A DNA stretch of 64,000 nt, taken from NCBI RefSeq assembly GCF_034047335.1, contig NZ_CP139137.1:2976001-3040000 (forward strand), written 5' to 3'. Shown here piece after piece: positions 27,661 through 35,265 of the stretch. Origin of the DNA: Chryseobacterium sp. JJR-5R (GTDB lineage: Bacteria > Bacteroidota > Bacteroidia > Flavobacteriales > Weeksellaceae). Under the pieces are notes generated by a model that was not told where the DNA came from, did no database searches, and saw only the letters and a list, made by a program, of their open reading frames with translations. The translations under genes and the position numbers were made by a program. Each line of letters begins with the position of its first letter. Position 1 is the stretch's first letter.

Positions 27661-28764
27661 ATGGAAAATTCAGATTTAGAAATCATTTCCCATCTAAAGC
27701 CTTCGAAAATTATCAAAATCATGAAAGATCCTGTTGCTTCTGCAAAGGCGGTACATCTTATATATACCTCCGATGCAGAAACAGCCGGTATTACCCGGAA
27801 AAAGAAGGGCAAAAAATTTTCATATTATAAAGAAGGTGAAAAGATAAAGGACAAAGAAGAAATTACACGGATTAATAAGCTGGTGATTCCTCCGGCCTGG
27901 GAAAACGTATGGATCTGTGCCTTGGACAACGGCCATCTTCAGGCTACCGGAATCGATTTAAAAAGGAGGAAACAATACCGTTACCATCCTTTATGGAGTG
28001 CACTGAGAAACCATACAAAGTTTTACAGGATGCTCCAGTTCGGGTATGCACTCCCTGAAATACGCCTCCAGGTGGAAAAAGACCTGGCACTAAAGACATT
28101 TGAAAAAAGAAAAGTACTGGCCCTGATTGTCAGCCTGATGCAGCGTACGAATATCCGGATCGGGAACAATGCGTATGAGAAGCTGTACGGTTCTTTCGGG
28201 CTTACCACTCTAAAAGATAAGCATGTACAGATTAAAGGGCAGAAAATAAATTTTTCCTTTAAAGGCAAAAAAGGGGTCATGCATGATATTGACCTGAAAA
28301 GCAAGAGGCTGGCCCGCCTGGTGCAGAAATGCAAAGACATCCCCGGAAAGGAGCTTTTTCAATATATTGATGATGAAGGGAACCGGCATACCGTAGATTC
28401 CGGAATGGTGAATGAATACATCAAAGAATTAAGCGGGGAAGATTTTACGGCCAAAGACTTCAGAACATGGTCCGGAACGGTGAGTGCCTTGATTGCATTC
28501 AAGGAAATCGGCTATGCAGAAACCCATGCGGAATATAAGAAAAAAGTAAAGGAAGCCCTGGAAATCGTGGCATCCCACCTCGGAAATACCAGTACCGTAT
28601 GCAGAAAATACTACGTGCATCCGCTGGTCATTAACCTTTATGAAAACAATACCATTAAAAAATACCTTGACGAGCTGGAGGAAATAGAACAGAACGACGG
28701 GAAAGCAGATTTGACCCATGAAGAAAAACTGGTGCTTAAAATTCTGGAAACCGAAAAAATGTAG
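27661..28764 (+). CDS. DNA topoisomerase IB (poxvirus-like)
   Basis: The protein has 367 residues. The bacterial topoisomerase IB features are an N-terminal domain (HLIYTSDAETAGITRKKKGKKF, NKLVIPPAWENVWIC, QATGIDLKRRKQYRYHPLW) and a catalytic domain with MQRTNIRIGNNAYEKLYGSFGLTTL (Arg166), KGKKGV (Lys203/204), KDFRTWSGT (Arg268), SHLGNT (His306) and CRKYYVHP (nucleophile Tyr318). All catalytic residues are present. It relaxes supercoils of either sign through a 3'-phosphotyrosine link without ATP. The family is patchily distributed among bacteria. Its stop codon lies inside the left arm of its terminator. Confidence 0.95.
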   Translation: MENSDLEIISHLKPSKIIKIMKDPVASAKAVHLIYTSDAETAGITRKKKGKKFSYYKEGEKIKDKEEITRINKLVIPPAWENVWICALDNGHLQATGIDLKRRKQYRYHPLWSALRNHTKFYRMLQFGYALPEIRLQVEKDLALKTFEKRKVLALIVSLMQRTNIRIGNNAYEKLYGSFGLTTLKDKHVQIKGQKINFSFKGKKGVMHDIDLKSKRLARLVQKCKDIPGKELFQYIDDEGNRHTVDSGMVNEYIKELSGEDFTAKDFRTWSGTVSALIAFKEIGYAETHAEYKKKVKEALEIVASHLGNTSTVCRKYYVHPLVINLYENNTIKKYLDELEEIEQNDGKADLTHEEKLVLKILETEKM

Positions 28765-28797
28765 TTTTTGATGTAATTTCAAAAACTGCATTTTTTT
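28759..28797 (+). terminator. Terminator overlapping the topoisomerase IB stop codon
   Basis: ATGTAGTTTTTG (28759-28770) pairs with CAAAAACTGCAT (28780-28791) with one G-U wobble, then TTTTTT. The TAG stop (28762-28764) is in the stem. Confidence 0.8.
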
Positions 28798-29334
28798 CTG
28801 CTAAACCTCTAATTTTATCCACTGCAAGTTTAACTGTCCAGCCTGATCGAAAGACAAGAAGCAGGGGAATTTTTAAAATTAATTAAAAATTTTTGTTGAA
28901 ATTGAACTTTAAAGCGGTAAGAAATTAACATCATCTTAAGCAGCTTAATAGGTTCAAACCAACCTAAGCAAACCTGCTTATTTAATATTACAGACTTTAG
29001 CCGATGACCTATTCGGCTTTTTCAGTTCCAAGATCTGTCTTTATTCAATATTATTTTATCTGGTCATCATTACGTTCTCTTCTCTTTAAGCACACTGCCA
29101 TTTTATTCCTTTCAAAGCGTCATTTAAGAATTAAGTTCCAACCGCAGAACTATCAATCTTTATTTGTAAGATACTTCAACTTATGCCACTATTCATGATC
29201 TATTTTTTTACACATTATGCAAAAAATTCCTGTGAAAGGTTCAAAAGTACAAACACGGTTTTCTTTATGTTGATATTTTGATCGGTATTATTACAGGTAT
29301 TCCTGCAATTATAAGGACGAAGTATTTACAGGAA
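28798..29334. other. Spacer between topoisomerase IB and pruA
   Basis: No gene is supported in these 537 bp. A 64-codon plus frame at 29004-29198 is rich in Phe, Leu, Tyr and Ser and lacks homology signs. The right end leads into the pruA promoter. Confidence 0.6.
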
Positions 29335-29365
29335 TTGTTCCTTTGAAAAGTAAAGTGTAAATTTG
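29335..29365 (+). promoter_or_regulatory. pruA: Flavobacterial promoter of pruA
   Basis: TTG (29335-29337), 20 bp, then TAAATTTG (29358-29365) matches the Bacteroidota -33/-7 consensus (TTG, 17-23 bp, TAnnTTTG). Transcription would begin near 29372, giving a leader of about 26 nt. Confidence 0.65.
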
Positions 29366-29397
29366 TATTATCAGTATTTAAATTAAAACATATATTT

Positions 29398-31023
29398 ATG
29401 TCTAAAGCAATATCGCAGGTACCCTTTGCAGTTAATGAACCGGTAAATTCTTATGTACCAGGTTCTTCAGAAGTAAAAAGTCTGATCGCCCAGTATAAAA
29501 AAATGTGGGCTGAAAAGATAGAAATCCCGATGGTAATTGACGGAAAGGAAGTAAAAACGGGCGACAAAGTCCAGTTACAGTCTCCTCAGGACCATAAACA
29601 CGATTTCGGTTTTTACCACAGAGGTACGATGCAGCATGTGGATGATGCCATAAACGCAGCACTGGCTGCAAAAAAAGCATGGAACGAACTGGGATGGGAA
29701 CACCGTGCAGCTATTTTCCTGAAAGCCGCTGATTTACTGGCCGGCCCTTACCGTGACGTGATCAATGCGGCGACCATGATCGGACAGTCTAAGAACGTTC
29801 ACCAGGCTGAAATTGACGCTGCCTGCGAGCTGATTGATTTTTTAAGGTTCAATGTGGAATTTATGACCGAAATGTATTCTGAGCAGCCGGTTTCTGACAG
29901 CGGGATCTGGAACCGTGTAGAGTACAGGCCGTTGGAAGGATTCTGCTTTGCAGTAACACCTTTCAATTTTACGGCGATTTCCGGTAACCTTCCCGCCTGT
30001 ATGGCCATGCTTGGAAATGTAGTGGTATGGAAGCCGTCTGACAAGCAGGTCTATTCGGCAAAAGTAATCATGGATGTGCTTACGGAAGCCGGGCTTCCTG
30101 CAGGGGTAATCAATATGATTTTCACGGACGGAAAAGAAACGGCTGAAAAAGTACTGGCACACAGGGATTTTGCAGGACTTCACTTTACCGGTTCTACCAA
30201 AGTATTCCAGGGAATGTGGAAGATGATCGGTGATAATATTCATAACTACAGAACCTACCCGAGGATTGTCGGTGAAACCGGAGGGAAAGACTTTGTGGTT
30301 GCCCACCCGTCTGCCAATGTGGAAGCGGTGGCTACGGCTCTGGTAAGAGGCTCTTTTGAATATCAGGGACAAAAATGTTCTGCGGCTTCCAGGGCTTATA
30401 TTCCGCAGTCGCTTTGGGCGGATGTGAAAAAAGTGATGGAAACCCAGATCACTTCAATCAAAATCGGTTCTCCGGAAGATCCTTCCAACTTTGTGAATGC
30501 GGTAATTGATAAAAATTCTTTTGAAAAATGCAAAGGTTATATTGACAGAGCGAATGAATCCGGTGAAGCCAGCGTGGCAATCGGCGGGAAAACTGACGAT
30601 TCCAAAGGCTGGTTTGTACACCCGACAGTCATTGAAACTGCCAATCCTCAGTACGAAAGCATGGTAGAGGAAATCTTCGGCCCGATCTTATCGGTTTACG
30701 TATACGAAGACCAGGACTGGAAAGAAACGCTTGAACTGGTAGATTCCTCTTCTCCATATTCTTTGACAGGATCTGTTTTTGCACAGGACCGTTACGCGAT
30801 TAACGAAGCTTTCAAGGCACTGGAAAACGCTTCAGGAAACTTCTACATCAATGACAAGCCAACCGGTGCCGTAGTAGGCCAGCAGCCTTTCGGTGGCGGC
30901 AGGGCTTCCGGAACCAATGATAAAGCAGGATCTAAAATGAACCTGTTGAGATGGACTTCGGTAAGAAGCATCAAAGAAACTTTTGTTTCGCCTAAAGATT
31001 ACAGATACCCTTATCTGGGATAA
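29398..31023 (+). CDS. pruA: L-glutamate gamma-semialdehyde dehydrogenase (1-pyrroline-5-carboxylate dehydrogenase)
   Basis: The protein has 541 residues, the length of the stand-alone PruA class. It is an aldehyde dehydrogenase throughout: PFNFTAISGNLPACMAMLGN (cofactor region), VVWKPSDKQVYSA, GLHFTGSTKVFQGMW, VGETGGKDFVVAHPSA (general-base Glu) and YQGQKCSAASRAYIP with catalytic Cys327; the end reads VSPKDYRYPYLG. It oxidises glutamate semialdehyde to glutamate with NAD, the second step of proline use. The proline dehydrogenase gene is not beside it. It has its own promoter and terminator. Confidence 0.97.
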   Translation: MSKAISQVPFAVNEPVNSYVPGSSEVKSLIAQYKKMWAEKIEIPMVIDGKEVKTGDKVQLQSPQDHKHDFGFYHRGTMQHVDDAINAALAAKKAWNELGWEHRAAIFLKAADLLAGPYRDVINAATMIGQSKNVHQAEIDAACELIDFLRFNVEFMTEMYSEQPVSDSGIWNRVEYRPLEGFCFAVTPFNFTAISGNLPACMAMLGNVVVWKPSDKQVYSAKVIMDVLTEAGLPAGVINMIFTDGKETAEKVLAHRDFAGLHFTGSTKVFQGMWKMIGDNIHNYRTYPRIVGETGGKDFVVAHPSANVEAVATALVRGSFEYQGQKCSAASRAYIPQSLWADVKKVMETQITSIKIGSPEDPSNFVNAVIDKNSFEKCKGYIDRANESGEASVAIGGKTDDSKGWFVHPTVIETANPQYESMVEEIFGPILSVYVYEDQDWKETLELVDSSSPYSLTGSVFAQDRYAINEAFKALENASGNFYINDKPTGAVVGQQPFGGGRASGTNDKAGSKMNLLRWTSVRSIKETFVSPKDYRYPYLG

Positions 31024-31089
31024 TCTGAGTATCTGCAGATAACAATAACAGATAAAGCACAATATGTAATTGTTCAGCAAGTACATACG

Positions 31090-31119
31090 ATCCCTGGAAT
31101 TTATACTCCAGGGATTTTT
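31090..31119 (+). terminator. Rho-independent terminator of pruA
   Basis: ATCCCTGGA (31090-31098) pairs with TCCAGGGAT (31107-31115) around an 8-nt loop, then TTTT. Confidence 0.9.
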
Positions 31120-31249
31120 AATATCCATCAGCACAGGTTATTGATAAAATTATATTTTCATGTTCTGTAAAGCCTATACCGGCTTTACAGAATATTTTTT
31201 TGGAATAGTTATTGATTATTACTGATTTCACACTAAAAAATAAAATATT

Positions 31250-31480
31250 ATGAAAAAATTAATGCTGGCAGCAGTTGCACTCGGATTAGTGACCATCAGC
31301 TGCGGAACCAAGGAATCTTCAATGTCGACGGGTAGTACAGACTCAACGGCAGCAGTAGACAATACCATGCAGAGCACACCGGCAACCACCGATTCGATGA
31401 CGACTAACAGCAATATGTCCAGTCCGGACAGTATGAAAATGGGGACAGACTCATCAGCTACTGCAACACCGGCAAGGTAA
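31250..31480 (+). CDS. Small Ser/Thr-rich lipoprotein (76 residues)
   Basis: The lipobox is clear: MKKLMLAAVALGLVTISCGT with Cys18. The mature 59 residues are low complexity, with Ser, Thr, Met, Ala and Asp in repeats such as STGSTDSTAA, ATTDSMTTNS and SPDSMKMGTDSSA, probably unstructured. The SMKM element recurs in the next lipoprotein (31694-31897), which suggests an old duplication. No enzymatic role can be guessed; outer-membrane or periplasmic location is inferred. Its own terminator follows 21 bp after the stop. Confidence 0.8.
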   Translation: MKKLMLAAVALGLVTISCGTKESSMSTGSTDSTAAVDNTMQSTPATTDSMTTNSNMSSPDSMKMGTDSSATATPAR

Positions 31481-31501
31481 ATTCATTTTACCTGTATTTT
31501 A

Positions 31502-31533
31502 AAAATCCACGAATTGTTTTGTGGATTTTTTTT
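31502..31533 (+). terminator. Rho-independent terminator after lipoprotein gene
   Basis: AAAATCCAC (31502-31510) pairs with GTGGATTTT (31521-31529) around a 10-nt loop, then a T-run to 31533. Confidence 0.9.
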
Positions 31534-31611
31534 AGTCCTGTACTCAGGGCTGGGTGTTGCGATTGTTTCCATTAAAACAGACTATCGATCATCCCATTGA
31601 AGTTTACAAGC

Positions 31612-31652
31612 TATCTTTTATCTTTTATCTTTTATCTTTTATCTTTTATCTT
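31612..31652 (+). repeat. Heptanucleotide tandem repeat (TATCTTT), 5.9 copies
   Basis: Five perfect TATCTTT units (31612-31646) are followed by TATCTT. The tract ends 7 bp before a TATATTTG box and so covers the place of the -33 element for the next gene. Unit-number slippage would change that promoter's upstream sequence. Confidence 0.9.
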
Positions 31653-31659
31653 AATTGAT

Positions 31660-31667
31660 TATATTTG
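31660..31667 (+). promoter_or_regulatory. TAnnTTTG -7 box downstream of the heptamer tract
   Basis: TATATTTG fits the -7 consensus and ends 26 bp before the ATG at 31694. No TTG lies at 17-23 bp upstream; that place is inside the TATCTTT repeat. Confidence 0.5.
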
Positions 31668-31693
31668 ATTGTACAAAACATTAAAGAACTGTT

Positions 31694-31897
31694 ATGAAAA
31701 AATTATTGGCGATCGCTGTTTTAAGCGGTCTTTTTTTAGGGAGCTGTGCCCAGAATAAGGAAAAAAGAGAAGAATTTAAAGATGAGCACAATAAAGACCA
31801 TATGAGAAATGATATGGGCGAAAGTGCAGCCTCCCATTCTGAATCTGCTACAGCAGACAGCATGAAAATGAAAGCTGACACGGCAGCAGTAAAATAA
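31694..31897 (+). CDS. Small charged lipoprotein (67 residues)
   Basis: The signal MKKLLAIAVLSGLFLGSCAQ has a lipobox with Cys18. The mature part is very charged and His/Asp/Lys/Glu rich: NKEKREEFKDEHNKDHMRND, then ATADSMKMKADTAAVK. It shares signal layout, size and the DSMKM element with the lipoprotein at 31250-31480. It has a promoter box just after a heptanucleotide repeat and its own terminator. Function unknown; likely disordered and attached to a membrane. Confidence 0.8.
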   Translation: MKKLLAIAVLSGLFLGSCAQNKEKREEFKDEHNKDHMRNDMGESAASHSESATADSMKMKADTAAVK

Positions 31898-31904
31898 AAA
31901 CCAG

Positions 31905-31930
31905 CCGCAGGATCTATTTCTGCGGTTTTT
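31905..31930 (+). terminator. Rho-independent terminator after lipoprotein gene
   Basis: CCGCAG (31905-31910) pairs with CTGCGG (31920-31925), 9-nt loop, then TTTTT; 7 bp after the stop codon. Confidence 0.88.
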
Positions 31931-32200
31931 CATTTTAAAACCGGCTTACATTCAGATGATTTTCAGTTAAAAATCATTGTTCCGGGATTAAAATTCAATA
32001 AGACCAATTTCCTTTTTTAATTTTCCTCAAAATATATTTTAACGGAAATTCATAATGCATATTAATTTTTTTCAGTGAAATATAGCCGGTTAACGGATTT
32101 ATTACCGTCATTTAATCATTTAACTTAAACCGGAAAAAATAATCTAATCCACGCTGTAACTATTTTTACGATACACAGACTTATGTATTACCATAATTAT
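31931..32200. other. AT-rich spacer upstream of the thioredoxin-fold gene
   Basis: About 270 bp in which no gene, repeat or RNA structure is seen, apart from the promoter box at its right end. Confidence 0.5.
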
Positions 32201-32208
32201 TACATTTG
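32201..32208 (+). promoter_or_regulatory. TAnnTTTG -7 box of the thioredoxin-fold gene
   Basis: TACATTTG matches the -7 consensus and ends 18 bp before the ATG at 32227. No TTG is found at the expected spacing upstream. Confidence 0.45.
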
Positions 32209-32226
32209 TAATCAATAAAACGTATT

Positions 32227-33396
32227 ATGAAAAAACTGACAATATTTTCCGCCCTTTTTATCGGAGCCATGACGCTGGCGCAGGGGATTAAATTTGAAGA
32301 TACCAACTTCTCTTCTATCCTGGCAAAAGCCAAAAAAGAAAACAAGCTTATATTCGTGGATGCCTACGCTTCATGGTGCGGACCGTGCAAGCTGATGGTG
32401 AAAAACGTATTCCCTCAGAAAGCTGTGGGAGATTACTACAACTCAAATTTCGTTAATGCCAAGATTGACATGGAAAAAGGCGAAGGCGTTGATCTTGCCA
32501 AAAAATACAATGTAAAAGCCTTCCCTACCTATCTTTTCATAGACGGGAACGGTGAAGTGGTACACAGAACATTGGGATATGTGGAGGAAAAGGATTTTAT
32601 CCAGTTTGCAAAAGATGCCGGCGACCCTGCAAAAAGATTAGGCACATTGAAGCAGAAATTCGAGGCCGGTGAAAAAGATCCTGAGTTCCTTAAAAACCTG
32701 GCCGGGCTTACCATGTACAATGATGCTGAATTTTCAGCAAAAGTAATGGAACGCTACTTCAACGGTAAAACGGAGCTGGATAAGGAGGATGTTCAGATGC
32801 TTCTTGCCGGGACACAGAGCACAGACAGCCCGCTGTATAAAACCTTCCAGGCAAAAAAAGCAGAGATCACGAAAATCCTTCCGGCAGACAGATATGAAGC
32901 ATTCGACAAGAATATAAAACTTAATACGATCATCAAAAAATCGTACAATGCAGAGACAAAGAAATGGAATGACCAGTATTTCATGACAGAAGCGCAGAAA
33001 TTCATGACAAAAGATGAGGCTGTGAAAATCCAGACCAAAGTAAAAGCAGGAAGAGCATTAAAAGATAAAGATATCTCTACTTATGAAAAACTGACAATAG
33101 ACCTCTACAGGGATCAGTCAGCAGTAAGTTCTGAGGAGCTGAATTCAATTGCATGGAACTTTTTCGAGAATGTATCCAACAAGGAATCCCTGCAGAAAGC
33201 GGTAACCTGGGCACAGGAATCCGTAAAGAAACAGGAGAATTCAGCAAATACCGATACCCTGGCTAACCTTTACAACAAGATCGGGGATAAGAAAAATGCC
33301 AGAATATGGGCTGAGAAGTCTGTACAGCTGGCTAAAAGTACAGGAGAAGATGCTTCCGATACGGAAAAGCTGCTGAAAAGCTTACAAGTTCAATAG
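32227..33396 (+). CDS. Secreted thioredoxin-fold protein with helical C-terminal domain
   Basis: The protein has 389 residues with a signal peptide (to about 19, GAMTLAQG). The thioredoxin domain (about 20-135) has the redox motif WCGPCK with Cys51 and Cys54, preceded by KLIFVDAYAS and followed by the cis-proline block VKAFPTYLFIDGNGEVVHR. The remaining 250 residues are alpha-helical and end in TPR-like repeats (AVTWAQESVKKQ, NTDTLANLYNKIGDKKNARI, WAEKSVQLAKS). It is likely a periplasmic thiol-disulfide oxidoreductase; partner unknown. Monocistronic, with a promoter box and terminator. Confidence 0.9.
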   Translation: MKKLTIFSALFIGAMTLAQGIKFEDTNFSSILAKAKKENKLIFVDAYASWCGPCKLMVKNVFPQKAVGDYYNSNFVNAKIDMEKGEGVDLAKKYNVKAFPTYLFIDGNGEVVHRTLGYVEEKDFIQFAKDAGDPAKRLGTLKQKFEAGEKDPEFLKNLAGLTMYNDAEFSAKVMERYFNGKTELDKEDVQMLLAGTQSTDSPLYKTFQAKKAEITKILPADRYEAFDKNIKLNTIIKKSYNAETKKWNDQYFMTEAQKFMTKDEAVKIQTKVKAGRALKDKDISTYEKLTIDLYRDQSAVSSEELNSIAWNFFENVSNKESLQKAVTWAQESVKKQENSANTDTLANLYNKIGDKKNARIWAEKSVQLAKSTGEDASDTEKLLKSLQVQ

Positions 33397-33408
33397 AATA
33401 TAATTTAT

Positions 33409-33436
33409 AAAGGCTACCGCATTGCAGTAGCCTTTT
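33409..33436 (+). terminator. Rho-independent terminator of the thioredoxin-fold gene
   Basis: AAAGGCTAC (33409-33417) pairs with GTAGCCTTT (33427-33435), 9-nt loop, then T. The A-rich left side could also serve the convergent GLPGLI gene. Confidence 0.87.
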
Positions 33437-33485
33437 CATTTAAATAAATTTGATTATTCCTTTTTATTATGATTGAAGTAAGCTG

Positions 33486-34274
33486 TTAATCTAAGTGATT
33501 ATTATTACTTCTATGCATTTTTTCGATTTTTCCTTTCAATTCTTTAGGGGTAGTTCTTCCTGTAGCTATAAAATAAGCTCCTGCCGGGTCATTCTGGTAA
33601 TCAATCCTCTTTTTTAAAAATCTTTGATAATCTGTATTGATTGCGTTTTTAATGGGTGCAATTAACTCACTTACATTTTTCAGTTTTACCAATGTGAAAT
33701 GAAAAAAATCTTTATCATCATAAGCTTCAATAACTAAACCGGGCAGTCCTTTAAAAGTATAAGGTCCTTCGGGAACAGGAATCTCTTCTGTATACCATGC
33801 TGTCATATTTTTATTATGATATTTTCCTACTGCTTTTCTGCATTTGTAAGTACTTATTATTTTAGTCTCATTTAGTAACGTCCAGTTTATTTTCTGATCA
33901 GATTCATAAACATAGTTTACATTTAAAACTTTATCAAAAATTTCTAATTTGTTTCCAATTTTGAGTACTTCAGGAATAAAATGAGCTCTTGGAATTTTTG
34001 AGAAATCAAGAATAACTCTTCCATTTACCGGATTTTGAAAACTATTTCTGGCTGATTCTTTAGCCAAAGAATCATATCTGGCTTTCTGATCACTTTTAAA
34101 AATAGAAATATTTTTACCAATCCACAAACTTGTTATTTCTTCTTTCTTGGTATTGCTATCTGTTGTGTCTATTAAAAATTTTGTTAGATAATTACATTTG
34201 ATATTGGAATTTTCAAAGTTTTGAGCGGAAAACAGATTAACAAAAAATAATAAAATGAAAAGAAATATTCGCAT
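33486..34274 (-). CDS. GLPGLI family secreted protein
   Basis: The protein has 262 residues with a signal peptide ending FFVNLFSAQN. It has the name-giving block of the family at about 175-187: GPYTFKGLPGLVIEAYD, preceded by TAWYTEEIPVPEGPYTF. An STYKCRKA-like segment (TKIISTYKCRKAVGKY) also recurs in the family. GLPGLI proteins are Bacteroidota-specific, secreted or periplasmic, and of unknown function; they are often found near TonB-dependent receptors, but none is here. Base composition is visibly more AT-rich than the core genes around. Confidence 0.88.
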   Translation of the reverse strand: MRIFLFILLFFVNLFSAQNFENSNIKCNYLTKFLIDTTDSNTKKEEITSLWIGKNISIFKSDQKARYDSLAKESARNSFQNPVNGRVILDFSKIPRAHFIPEVLKIGNKLEIFDKVLNVNYVYESDQKINWTLLNETKIISTYKCRKAVGKYHNKNMTAWYTEEIPVPEGPYTFKGLPGLVIEAYDDKDFFHFTLVKLKNVSELIAPIKNAINTDYQRFLKKRIDYQNDPAGAYFIATGRTTPKELKGKIEKMHRSNNNHLD

Positions 34275-34331
34275 AATCTAATTTGTATTTAAAGAAAACT
34301 CAGTTCAGAGACTTTCTTTGATTTATATTTA

Positions 34332-34631
34332 TTATCCACCACAGAAATGAAATATTGCCATTTCAACATTCTCATTCATGCAATTCCAAGCGTCATCCCA
34401 TGTTGGAACACCTGTACCTTCACCCCAGCAAACTTGATCATTAATAAAAAAATCCTGACAAGGAATCCACATTGAATATTCGAAACATCGCATTCTAAAT
34501 ACCTCAGATTCTGAGCATTCACTTTCTTGAACTGTTTCCTGTTTTTCTTTAGTAGGTTTGCTTTTTTCAACGTTTTTTGCGCTTACCAATCCGGCAATTC
34601 CGAAAGCGGTCCATAAAATAATTTTTTTCAT
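34332..34631 (-). CDS. Small secreted six-cysteine protein (99 residues)
   Basis: After a signal peptide (MKKIILWTAFGIAGLVSAKN) and a Lys/Glu-rich linker the mature part has six cysteines: ECSES, MRCFE, IPCQD, QVCWG, WNCMN and HFCGG. The even number suggests three disulfides. No recognised family. It lies 57 bp upstream of the GLPGLI gene on the same strand and could be co-transcribed. The fold resembles nothing I can name; a toxin-like or secreted structural peptide is possible but unsupported. Confidence 0.65.
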   Translation of the reverse strand: MKKIILWTAFGIAGLVSAKNVEKSKPTKEKQETVQESECSESEVFRMRCFEYSMWIPCQDFFINDQVCWGEGTGVPTWDDAWNCMNENVEMAIFHFCGG

Positions 34632-34745
34632 TTGGGTTGAAATTTAAAATTAAACTAATTTTTTTACACTAAAAATATTTCGCGAAACTTTTCCCAAAAA
34701 TAAAACCCTGTTTCCTGGCTGGCAATTCCGTACAGAATAAAAAGC

Positions 34746-34785
34746 TATTCCATTTGGAATAAAAAGATTATGACAAAAAGATTAT
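34746..34785 (+). promoter_or_regulatory. Palindrome plus direct repeats upstream of the XRE regulator gene
   Basis: TATTCCATTTGGAATA (34746-34761) is a perfect 7-bp inverted repeat with a 2-bp centre. It is followed by two copies of AAAAAGATTAT (34761-34771 and 34775-34785) 14 bp apart. The block lies 23-62 bp before the ATG and could be an operator. Confidence 0.45.
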
Positions 34786-34807
34786 CTTTACATTTCAATT
34801 TTCAAAC

Positions 34808-35194
34808 ATGATGAATAACAGTGTTGGTTTTAAGATAAAAAAGCTGAGGGAACAGAAAGAAATGTCTCAGGAAGACCTGGCTTTCCGGCTGGATGTTTCA
34901 CAAAGCTACCTCAGCAAAATAGAAAACGGCAGCATTGAAAAGCTGGACTTTATTTTTATGCAGAAAATTGCCGACTTCTTTAAAGTGGAACCGCAGTATT
35001 TTTTAGAAGGTGACACAATCGTCAATAATAATATTGAAAAAAGCAGTAACTCTTCTGTAGGAAATATTGGTGATACGACTATCAACAATAATACTGATCA
35101 GGCTTTATTGGAAAATGTTATCAATAACCAACATCAGATTAACCGGTTGATGGAAATGCAGAATAAGCTCATTCAAAAACTGTTAAAAGATTAA
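34808..35194 (+). CDS. XRE-family helix-turn-helix transcriptional regulator
   Basis: The protein has 128 residues. The N-terminal HTH (about 8-66) reads GFKIKKLREQKEMSQEDLAF, LDVSQSYLSKIENGS and FMQKIADFFKVEPQYFLEG. Then comes an Asn-rich linker (IVNNNIEKSSNSS, TTINNNTDQ) and a C-terminal amphipathic helix (NVINNQHQINRLMEMQNKLIQKLLKD) that may form a coiled coil for oligomerisation. A palindrome lies 47-62 bp before its start, which points to autoregulation; other targets are unknown. Two adjacent ATG codons are possible starts. Confidence 0.92.
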   Translation: MMNNSVGFKIKKLREQKEMSQEDLAFRLDVSQSYLSKIENGSIEKLDFIFMQKIADFFKVEPQYFLEGDTIVNNNIEKSSNSSVGNIGDTTINNNTDQALLENVINNQHQINRLMEMQNKLIQKLLKD

Positions 35195-35211
35195 CGTCAC
35201 AGCAAAGCATA

Positions 35212-35246
35212 AAAAATCCGCTGTCTTTTTCAGACAGCGGATTTTT
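35212..35246. terminator. Bidirectional terminator between XRE gene and fabH
   Basis: AAAAATCCGCTGTC (35212-35225) pairs perfectly with 35233-35246 around a 7-nt loop, with T-runs on both strands; it serves two convergent genes. Confidence 0.93.
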
Positions 35247-35265
35247 ATTTCAAAACGCTTTTATA

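Noticed and set aside
29004..29198. 64-codon frame between topoisomerase IB and pruA
   Set aside because: Composition is typical of AT-rich non-coding DNA; no promoter or recognisable motif.
29842..30372. 176-codon frame opposite pruA
   Set aside because: It is the antisense shadow of a highly conserved gene; the product has many Arg/His/Ser and no domain.
31612..31652. TATCTTT tract as a possible CRISPR array
   Set aside because: The units are 7 bp with no spacers, and no cas genes are nearby; it is a simple tandem repeat.
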